Position numbers and translations under genes: made by a program. Below the pieces are notes generated by a model that saw only the letters and a program-made list of their open reading frames with translations, was not told the DNA's origin and ran no database searches. From positions 1-44,904 of the forward strand of contig CAZGKE010000008.1 in the NCBI GenBank assembly GCA_964526035.1: a DNA stretch of 44,904 bases, written 5' to 3'. Shown here one piece after another: positions 39,019 through 44,904 of the stretch (the stretch's first letter is position 1; each line of letters starts with the position of its first letter). The DNA is from DAOMOD01 sp964526035 (GTDB lineage: Bacteria; Pseudomonadota; Gammaproteobacteria; Xanthomonadales; BPKI01).

Positions 39019-40137
39019 TCAGGGGATCGAGCACTGGCCGCCCGGTGTGAGGTTGGTCAGTTCGAAATCGAACGCCAGTTCCCCTAGGGCGACACTCGCG
39101 TCGGCCGTAGTGCAGGATGTGAACTCGACAGTGAGTGTCCCCGCGCTGGAAATCTCTGCGTCGTTGTCCTGAAACAGCAGGCCGCCGCTCGCCGCATACA
39201 CGGTGAATACGGCGGTGCGGTTGTCGAATGCGCCGGCGTTGGGGCAGGCGGGATCGCCTTGAGTGCCGCCGCAGGTATCGAGCGCGAACCAGATTTGTTC
39301 GCCGGAATTGTCAGGCTGCCAGCCGTACCAGGTACCGAACACGCGGTTCTCTCTTGGCAGCGGTGTGAAGGCAAATCCCTGGGAGGGAAACGCGGGGTTG
39401 TACCAGTGGCCGGAGATGCTCAGGTCAACTGGCGCCTCCAACTCGAGAAACCCGACCGGCACCGCGACAAAGCCGAGCGGCTGGTTGATGCCGTCGCCGA
39501 CCGCGACCACGGTGACGATGGCGCCCGCCGGCAAGGTCACCGGGGCGGCGTCGATCAGGTTCGTGTTGCCGTCGGGTGTAGCCACCTTGAAATCGTAAGT
39601 GCCCGCAGGCACTTCGAGATAACCGCTCGCCGCGAAGAAGGGCACGCTGGAGAGGCCTCCGAGGATGGTGCCATCGTCAAGTCGAACCGACACGGCGGTC
39701 TGTTCCGCGGTGGCGGCGAAGGGTGCCGCATGCACCACGCGCAGCTTGATGTTGCCGGCCGCCGGCGTCGCGTTGTCGTCAACCAGTGCCTGCAGGGCAA
39801 GATCCTGGGTGATGCCGTTGCCGGTGGCGTACACCGAGTAGTCAACGCCGTCTTCAAGCGTCGCGTCCAGGCTCATCGCCACGGTGTCGGTGCCGGTAGG
39901 CACCACTTCCAGAAGATAGTCGCCAGCGGGAAGCTCGATGTAGTCGGTAAAGTCGCCGAACACAACGTTCTCGAGCGCGGCTGCACCGTTGACGCGTACC
40001 GTGACCGAGGTGCCCTCGCTGGTCCCGGCAAACGGTGCAAAGTGTCCGACGCTGACGCGCGCTTGCGCCTGCGCGTCTTCGACGTGGAACGACAGCAGGC
40101 TGGCGCCTGCCAGCACGAGAAATGCAGTACGGATCAT
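39019..40137 (-). CDS. Secreted protein with two DUF4397 domains
   Basis: A 372-residue exported protein. The signal peptide is MIRTAFLVLAGASLL...AQA. Two DUF4397 domains follow: RVSVGHFAPFAGTSEGTSVT (about residues 25-125) and LRVVHAAPFAATAEQTAVSV (about 130-235), each with a YIELPAGDY/YLEVPAGTY strand. The last about 130 residues form a different module, with SGHWYNPAFPSQGF, WYGW and later Cys residues, of a kind I associate with secreted proteins of Xanthomonadales. Function unknown; extracellular adhesion or stalk role is a guess. The start ATG 40137 is set by a strong AAGGAGAT seven bases upstream; the frame extends further but not as a plausible gene. Confidence 0.85.
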   Translation of the reverse strand: MIRTAFLVLAGASLLSFHVEDAQAQARVSVGHFAPFAGTSEGTSVTVRVNGAAALENVVFGDFTDYIELPAGDYLLEVVPTGTDTVAMSLDATLEDGVDYSVYATGNGITQDLALQALVDDNATPAAGNIKLRVVHAAPFAATAEQTAVSVRLDDGTILGGLSSVPFFAASGYLEVPAGTYDFKVATPDGNTNLIDAAPVTLPAGAIVTVVAVGDGINQPLGFVAVPVGFLELEAPVDLSISGHWYNPAFPSQGFAFTPLPRENRVFGTWYGWQPDNSGEQIWFALDTCGGTQGDPACPNAGAFDNRTAVFTVYAASGGLLFQDNDAEISSAGTLTVEFTSCTTADASVALGELAFDFELTNLTPGGQCSIP

Positions 40138-40270
40138 GGTTGCGATCTCCTTGGACCGGGGGTTGGTCGCTGTCAGTGCAGCGGCGCCGCCACTTTGAAG
40201 GGGACCCGGTGGAGACTCGGTTGATTCTGCATCATGACCACATGATCGAGCGGTCAAGACGGCGTGAGGA

Positions 40271-41623
40271 TCATTCCAGCGGCTGCGGATGCGGGAAGCG
40301 GATGGTCGCGCGAGTTCCCTTGCCGGGCTCGCTGGCAAGCTCCACCGGCCAGCCGAAACGGTCGGACAGGCGACGCACGATGGTGAGCCCGATGCCGTGG
40401 CCGCGCACGCCCTCGCGGCCACCGCGGAAGAACGGCTGGAAAGCCTGCTCCAGCTGTTCGGCCGACATGCCGCTTCCGGTGTCCTCGACCGAAACGGTGT
40501 CGCTGCCGATGCGCACCGTGACAGAGCCCTGATCGGTATACAGGCAGGCATTGCGCAGCAGGTTGCTGAGCATCACGCTGAACACCTTGGGCGAGGCGTG
40601 CAGACAGAAACTGTGGTCGTCGATCACGCGCAGCTCGACCGGCCGGTCGCGCAGCAGCGGCTCGGCTTTCTCCACTTCATCGCGCACCACCTCGTTGACC
40701 ACGAAGTCCTCTTCGGGAAGCCCGGTGTAGTCCTCGCGGGCAAGAATCAGGAAGGCTTCGATCAGCGCCTCCATGTCGCGTACCGAGCGGCGGATGCGCT
40801 CCAGCGAACGCTGCGCATACGGAGACATGTCGCCGTCCTCCTGCATCACGTCGGCGGCCACCTTGATCACCGTAAGCGGCGAACGCAGCTCGTGACTGGC
40901 ATCGCGGGTGAAGTTGCGCTCGCGCTCTACGAACTCCTCAATGCGGCTGGCGAAGCTGTGCAGGGCACGCGCCAGCACCAGCACGTCGCCATCGACATCG
41001 GCCGGCAGTCGATCGGAATCGATGGCCGCGAGATCGGGCTTCTTCGGGTCCCATTCGCGCACCACGCCGGCCAGCCAGATCACCGGCGACACCGCGCGAC
41101 GCGATACGCGGTAGGTGAGCCACGCGGTGAGATAGATGATCATCAGCACGATGGTCAGCGGCACGAAGCCGAACAGGAAGGCGAGGCGGTCCACCTGGTC
41201 CTGTTTGAAGATCAGGAACAGACGCCCGTGCTCACGCTGTTCGACATAGACCAGAGCGCCACCCTCGGCTGCCGGCAGCGCGTGGAATCCCGGATCGAGC
41301 CCACGGATGTTGGCGGGCACGTGCGAATCGGCCGCACCCGGCAGCGCCATGTAGCCCTTCATGTTGTAGGTGTCGGGCAGTTCGGGATCCGGTTGGGTGT
41401 CGAGGCGGTCCCAGAAATGCGCCGCCTCGTCGGTCAGCGCGCGCTTGATGAGCACGTCCTTGAGCACCGCCGAGGCCGCATACACGCCAAGCACGGTGGC
41501 AAGGCTGATCGCCGCCACCTGCAGGATGAAGGCAATCCAGATCTTGCCGCGCAGACCGGTGGCGCGGCGGCCACTACGGGTCTCGCTGTCAGCCTCGCTG
41601 CCCTGGCCGAGCTGCGTCGCCAA
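40271..41623 (-). CDS. Sensor histidine kinase
   Basis: A 450-residue membrane kinase: first helix about 28-50, periplasmic sensor about 51-145 (with LPDTYNMKGYM), second helix about 148-170, a HAMP-like linker, dimerisation domain with His244 (SHELRSPLTV), then the ATPase domain with N box NLLRNACLYTD, G1 VEDTGSGM, F box FQPFFRG and G2 GHGIGLTIV. It partners with the regulator just upstream. The start is probably TTG 41623, six bases after the regulator stop; no ATG fits before the first helix. The ligand is unknown. Confidence 0.92.
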   Translation of the reverse strand: MATQLGQGSEADSETRSGRRATGLRGKIWIAFILQVAAISLATVLGVYAASAVLKDVLIKRALTDEAAHFWDRLDTQPDPELPDTYNMKGYMALPGAADSHVPANIRGLDPGFHALPAAEGGALVYVEQREHGRLFLIFKQDQVDRLAFLFGFVPLTIVLMIIYLTAWLTYRVSRRAVSPVIWLAGVVREWDPKKPDLAAIDSDRLPADVDGDVLVLARALHSFASRIEEFVERERNFTRDASHELRSPLTVIKVAADVMQEDGDMSPYAQRSLERIRRSVRDMEALIEAFLILAREDYTGLPEEDFVVNEVVRDEVEKAEPLLRDRPVELRVIDDHSFCLHASPKVFSVMLSNLLRNACLYTDQGSVTVRIGSDTVSVEDTGSGMSAEQLEQAFQPFFRGGREGVRGHGIGLTIVRRLSDRFGWPVELASEPGKGTRATIRFPHPQPLE

Positions 41624-41629
41624 GCGCGG

Positions 41630-42364
41630 TCAGGCGCTGACGGCGCGGCTGCCGGCGATCTCGGAGTCGAGATCGGCCAGACGGTAGCCCGCGCTGTGGA
41701 TGGTGTGCAGCAGCGCCTTCTCGTAGGGCTTGTCGATGATCTTGCGAAGATTGTAGAGGTGACTGCGCAGGGTGTCGGAGTCGGGCAGCGTGTCGCCCCA
41801 CACTTCGCGCTCGATATCGCGACGGCTGACCACCCGCGGTGATTCACGCATCAGGATATTGAGCAGCTTCAGGCCGATCGGCGAGACCTGCAGGTCCTTG
41901 CCCGCGCGGGTCAGGCGCAGGGTCGCGGTGTCCAGCACCAGATCGCCCACCTTCAGGACCTCGGTACTGACCTGGCGACGGTCGCGGCGGATCAGAGCGC
42001 GTACGCGCGCCTCCAGTTCCTGGATCGCGAACGGCTTGACCAGGTAGTCGTCGGCACCGGCGTCGAGGCCCTTGACCTTGTCATCCAGGGTGTCGCGCGC
42101 GGTCAGCATCAGCACCGGGGTCGAACGCTTGCCCTCGCTGCGCAGCTTGCGGCACAGCTCAAGGCCGTCCATGCCCGGCAGCATCAGATCAAGGATCACC
42201 ACGTCATAGCTGTTCGACACCGCCAGATGCAGGCCGGTGACGCCGTCGGCGGCATAGTCGATGCCATAGCCGCGACGCTCAAGAAATTCGCCCACCATCT
42301 CGGCGATGTTGCGGTTGTCCTCGATCAGCAGGATCAGGCCTGCGTGGTCGTCTCGATTCTTCAT
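41630..42364 (-). CDS. OmpR/PhoB-type response regulator
   Basis: A 244-residue regulator with receiver Asp59 (VVILDLMLPGMDGL), the switch Thr in MLTARD and Lys in YLVKPF. The winged-helix DNA-binding domain includes LMRESPRVVSRRDIEREVWG and the recognition-helix region SDTLRSHLYNLRKIIDKP, ending HTIHSAGYRL. It forms an operon with the kinase gene. The upstream sequence is pyrimidine-rich on the coding strand without a Shine-Dalgarno sequence; a 14-bp palindrome (42395-42408) about 30 bases upstream is a candidate operator. Confidence 0.93.
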   Translation of the reverse strand: MKNRDDHAGLILLIEDNRNIAEMVGEFLERRGYGIDYAADGVTGLHLAVSNSYDVVILDLMLPGMDGLELCRKLRSEGKRSTPVLMLTARDTLDDKVKGLDAGADDYLVKPFAIQELEARVRALIRRDRRQVSTEVLKVGDLVLDTATLRLTRAGKDLQVSPIGLKLLNILMRESPRVVSRRDIEREVWGDTLPDSDTLRSHLYNLRKIIDKPYEKALLHTIHSAGYRLADLDSEIAGSRAVSA

Positions 42365-42394
42365 GGCTGCGGTTTCCGGGGGAGGGAGGTCTAA

Positions 42395-42408
42395 TTCACT
42401 TAAGTGAA
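42395..42408. promoter_or_regulatory. Palindromic candidate operator TTCACTTAAGTGAA
   Basis: A perfect 14-bp palindrome, AT-rich in a GC-rich context, 31 bases before the response-regulator start. Its position suits autoregulation or control by another dimeric regulator. No other copy was seen in the window. Confidence 0.4.
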
Positions 42409-42448
42409 ACGCAGCGGTGGTGAGGGGGAGGTGAAGGGGGAGGGGCAG

Positions 42449-42631
42449 TTTTCAGTTTTCGGTTTTCAGTTTTCAGACGACTCCGGCTCCCTGCCAGCTG
42501 ACAGGGGCTTGGGAGCATCGGGAATTCTGCGTGGTTGTACAACGCGGAAAAGGATAGGCGACCTTTGGGCACCGCCGGGAGCTCCTTGCTTCGAAGGGGC
42601 CATCTGAAAACTGAAAACCGAAAACCGAAAA
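42449..42631. repeat. 183-bp element bounded by inverted heptamer arrays
   Basis: The left end is TTTTCAG, TTTTCGG, TTTTCAG, TTTTCAG (42449-42476), identical in unit order to the left end of the 35700 element. The right end is CTGAAAA, CTGAAAA, CCGAAAA, CCGAAAA (42604-42631). The 127-bp core differs from that of the other element. It separates the response regulator from the GDSL esterase and ends exactly one base before the esterase stop codon. Purine-rich GGGGGAGGTGAAGGGGGAGG precedes it. Confidence 0.85.
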
Positions 42632-43255
42632 CTATTCTCCAATCACCTCCCCCAACACCCCCCACACGGTCTCCAGGATCAAAGGCTGCGCCTCCGCAGT
42701 CGGATGAATCCCGTCCGCCTGCATCATGCCCGGTTCAAGCGCGATGCCTTCGAGAATGAAGGGCAGCAGGGGGACGTCGTGTTGCGCGGCGAGGTCGTGG
42801 TACACGGCGCGGAAGCGGTCGCGGTAGGCGCTTCCGTAGTTGGGCGGGATTTCGACGCCGGCCAGCATCACCTTGGCGCCGGCTTCACGGCTGAGCGTGA
42901 TCATGCGCTGCATGTTGTCGCGGAAATGGGCGGGCGGCAGGCCGCGCAGGCCGTCGTTGCCGCCAAGCTCGATCAATACCAATCCGGGCCGGTGCGCCTC
43001 CAGCAGTGCCGGCAGTCGCGACAGGCCGCCGGCGCTGGTCTCGCCGGATACGCTGGCATTGACCACCGCCGGCGGTGCCTCCATGTTGGACTGCAGGCGC
43101 GCTTCCAGTAGAGCCACCCAGCCGGCGTCCTCGGGCATGTTGTAGGCGGCGCTCAGGCTGTCGCCGAGGACCAGAATCGGTCGCGGCGTCTCGGCCCGGA
43201 CCGGCGCGCCGGCAAGCACTCCCAACAAAAACAAGCCAGACAGGAATCGAAACAT
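42632..43255 (-). CDS. tesA: TesA-type GDSL esterase/lysophospholipase
   Basis: A 207-residue periplasmic SGNH hydrolase. The signal peptide (FRFLSGLFLLGVLAGAPVRA) precedes block I VLGDSLSAAYN with nucleophile Ser33. Block II Gly (SGETSAGGL), block III GGNDGLRG and block V DGIHPTAEA with Asp181/His184 complete the set. Members hydrolyse acyl-CoA, lysophospholipids and esters. The start ATG on the minus strand shares its CATG with the ATG of divergent ybbA, as in the conserved tesA-ybbA pair but with no gap. Confidence 0.92.
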   Translation of the reverse strand: MFRFLSGLFLLGVLAGAPVRAETPRPILVLGDSLSAAYNMPEDAGWVALLEARLQSNMEAPPAVVNASVSGETSAGGLSRLPALLEAHRPGLVLIELGGNDGLRGLPPAHFRDNMQRMITLSREAGAKVMLAGVEIPPNYGSAYRDRFRAVYHDLAAQHDVPLLPFILEGIALEPGMMQADGIHPTAEAQPLILETVWGVLGEVIGE

Positions 43256-43940
43256 GGACAAGACGGCACCTCTGATCGCGGCGAATGGCGTCGGCAAGCG
43301 CGTGATCGGCCCCGACGGCGAGATACGCATTCTTGACCGCATCGATCTTGCCGTGTTCCCGGGTGAAAGTGTCGCCATCGTCGGCGCTTCAGGTTCCGGC
43401 AAGACCACCCTGCTCGGCCTGATGGCCGGTCTCGACCTGCCGACCTCAGGCGAAATTTCCCTGGCCGGAGAATCGTTGAGCCGCCTGGACGAGGAGGCAC
43501 GTGCGGCCATCAGGGCACGCGATGTCGGCTTCGTGTTCCAGTCGTTTCACCTGCTGCCGACCCTGTCGGCGGAGGAAAACGTGGCGCTGCCGCTGGAGTT
43601 GAACGGAAGGCCTGACGCCAGCCGCGTGCGCGAAGTGATGACCTCGGTCGGCCTTGCCGAGCGCATGCATCACTATCCGCGCACCTTGTCCGGCGGAGAG
43701 CAGCAGCGCGTGGCGCTGGCGCGCGCCTTCGTCGGACGCCCGCGCATCCTGTTCGCCGACGAGCCCACCGGCAACCTCGACCAGGTGACCGGCCGCCAGA
43801 TCAGCGATCTGCTGTTCAGCATGAACCGCGAGTACGGCACCACCCTGGTCCTTGTGACCCACGACCTGGCGCTGGCGGAACGCTGCCAGCGGGTGCTGCG
43901 GCTGGATGCAGGGCAGCTGGCCAGGGAGGCGCCGGCATGA
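43254..43940 (+). CDS. ybbA: ABC transporter ATP-binding protein YbbA
   Basis: A 228-residue ATPase of the MacB/LolD type. Walker A GASGSGKT (44-51), Q-loop FVFQSFHLLPTLSAEENV, signature LSGGEQQR (145-152), Walker B ILFADEP (165-171) and the H-loop VTHD are all present. With YbbP it forms a mechanotransmission-type ABC complex thought to serve lipid or envelope functions, possibly with TesA. The ATG overlaps the tesA start codon by two bases; AGGA lies eight bases upstream, inside tesA. Its stop overlaps the ybbP start (ATGA). Confidence 0.94.
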   Translation: MDKTAPLIAANGVGKRVIGPDGEIRILDRIDLAVFPGESVAIVGASGSGKTTLLGLMAGLDLPTSGEISLAGESLSRLDEEARAAIRARDVGFVFQSFHLLPTLSAEENVALPLELNGRPDASRVREVMTSVGLAERMHHYPRTLSGGEQQRVALARAFVGRPRILFADEPTGNLDQVTGRQISDLLFSMNREYGTTLVLVTHDLALAERCQRVLRLDAGQLAREAPA

Positions 43941-44904
43941 GGCTGCTGCCTTTCGCGCTGCGCAGCTTCCGCCGCGAACTGCGCGGCGGCGACCTGCCGA
44001 CGCTGGCGCTGGCGCTGGTGCTCGGCGTGGCGGTGATGACCGCCGTCGGCACCCTGGTCAACCGCGTCACCCTGGCGCTGACCCAGAGCGCCGGCGAGAT
44101 CATCGGTGGCGATCTCGGCGTGGCCGGTCGCAGCGCCATTCCCGACGAGTGGCAGTCGGAAGCTGCACGTCGCGGCATCGCCACCGCGCGCATCGTCATC
44201 TTTGCCAGCGTGGTATTCCACGGCGAGGCCAGCCAGCTGGCCGAGATCAAGGCGGTCGATGCCAACTATCCGCTGCGCGGCGAGCTGGTGCTTGCCGAGG
44301 ACATGGGCGGCATCAGGCTGCGACCCGGCGCGGCACCCGAAACCGGCGTCGCCTACGCCGACGCGCGCCTGCTCGATGCGCTGGGACTGGCGCCAGGCGG
44401 GCAACTCGAGTTCGGCGACCGTATGCTCGATTTGCCGGCCCGCCTGCATGCCGAACCGGACGCCAGCGGCGAGATGTTCCAGCTGGCGCCGCGCCTGCTG
44501 GTGAACCTCGCCGACGTCGAGGATTCCGGCCTGCTGGCGCCCGGCAGCCGCGCGGCGCATCGCCTGATGTTCGCGGGCGAACCGGCCGCCATTGCGGACT
44601 TTCGCCAGTGGCTTGAGCCACGCATGGAGGGGTTCCGCTTCGTCAGCGTGGCCGACGCCCAGCGCGCGGTACGCGGCGCCTTCCAGCGCGCCGAACGCTT
44701 CCTCTCCCTGGCTGCCCTGCTGGCCGTGCTGCTGGCCGGCGTGGCCACCGCGCTCGCCGCCAATCGCTTCGCGCTGCGCCAGATCGACAATGTCGCCGTG
44801 CTGCGCTGCCTGGGTGCGCCGCAGCCGCAGATCCTCGGTGCGCTGACCGTGCAGCTCCTGCTGCTGGCCATCCCCGCATGCCTGTTGGGCGTGGCGATCG
44901 GACT
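43937..44904 (+). CDS. ybbP: ABC transporter permease YbbP, N-terminal part
   Basis: The first 322 codons of an FtsX-family permease that continues beyond the window. The first helix (DLPTLALALVLGVAVMTAVGTL) is followed by a periplasmic domain of about 220 residues (EIIGGDLGVAGR onward), then the first helices of the FtsX core (FLSLAALLAVLLAGVATALA and VLRCLGAPQPQILGAL, the coupling-helix region). Complete members are over 800 residues. ATGA overlap with ybbA gives translational coupling. Partial only because of the window edge. Confidence 0.92.
   Translation, partial: MRLLPFALRSFRRELRGGDLPTLALALVLGVAVMTAVGTLVNRVTLALTQSAGEIIGGDLGVAGRSAIPDEWQSEAARRGIATARIVIFASVVFHGEASQLAEIKAVDANYPLRGELVLAEDMGGIRLRPGAAPETGVAYADARLLDALGLAPGGQLEFGDRMLDLPARLHAEPDASGEMFQLAPRLLVNLADVEDSGLLAPGSRAAHRLMFAGEPAAIADFRQWLEPRMEGFRFVSVADAQRAVRGAFQRAERFLSLAALLAVLLAGVATALAANRFALRQIDNVAVLRCLGAPQPQILGALTVQLLLLAIPACLLGVAIG

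Noticed and set aside
40289..41842. 517-codon open frame on the plus strand
   Set aside because: Antisense to the histidine kinase and part of its response regulator; composition is that of a shadow frame.

Overview
The window is a chromosomal stretch of a high-GC, aerobic, Gram-negative bacterium. The gene content (pilT/pilU, yggS-proC-yggT, a three-gene proton-translocating transhydrogenase, exosortase H, lgt, dgkA, a PagL-like outer-membrane protein, PA2778/PA2779 homologues) points to a gammaproteobacterium, most likely near Xanthomonadales/Lysobacterales. That placement is inference from gene families; there is no rRNA here to confirm it. No phage, plasmid, insertion sequence or CRISPR array is visible. 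Apart from dispersed intergenic repeats the region reads as core chromosome.

Layout. 1-2.9 kb: wrbA 3' end, a DUF2069 membrane protein, a one-domain asparaginase-like protein, sufT and two small membrane proteins. 3.1-6.0 kb (minus): pntAa-pntAb-pntB. 6.1-9.7 kb: nitroreductase and a FEN-type 5'-3' exonuclease, a secreted propeller-like protein, a NUDIX hydrolase. 9.7-14.5 kb (minus): coaD, yfhL-like ferredoxin, ggt, CpeT-like protein, DUF4920, a shortened TMEM43-family protein, MAPEG. 14.7-16.9 kb (minus): pilT-pilU, divergent from yggS-proC-yggT-DUF4426-histidine phosphatase-acyl-CoA dehydrogenase-APH kinase (16.9-22.6 kb). 22.7-25.8 kb (minus): aroK-aroB, then PA2779 and PA2778. 25.8-28.4 kb: xrtH-epimerase, dodecin, orphan OmpR-type regulator; then tRNA-Asn. 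28.6-35.7 kb: lgt, an RlmI-like methyltransferase, a YyaL/DUF255 protein, dgkA, gcvPB, PagL-like protein. 35.9-44.9 kb: isoaspartyl peptidase, a GT-C-like membrane protein, a DUF4397 protein, a two-component system, a GDSL esterase and divergent ybbA-ybbP (cut by the window end).

Functional groupings: NADPH supply (pnt), shikimate pathway (aroK/aroB), type IV pilus retraction (pilT/pilU), lipoprotein maturation and lipid recycling (lgt, dgkA), Fe-S handling (sufT, ferredoxin), glutathione turnover (ggt), and a probable hydroxyacyl-CoA pathway (APH kinase plus acyl-CoA dehydrogenase).

The most unusual signal is not a gene. Several intergenic gaps hold arrays of very short tandem units (7-, 8-, 9- or 13-mers), often as inverted pairs around a non-coding core, and sometimes joined to a 27-bp palindrome. 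Two 133-bp copies of one such composite, in opposite orientation and about 88% identical outside the array, bracket the RlmI-like methyltransferase gene. Two others (185 and 183 bp) begin with the same four-heptamer array, have inverted heptamer arrays at their right ends, and enclose unrelated cores.
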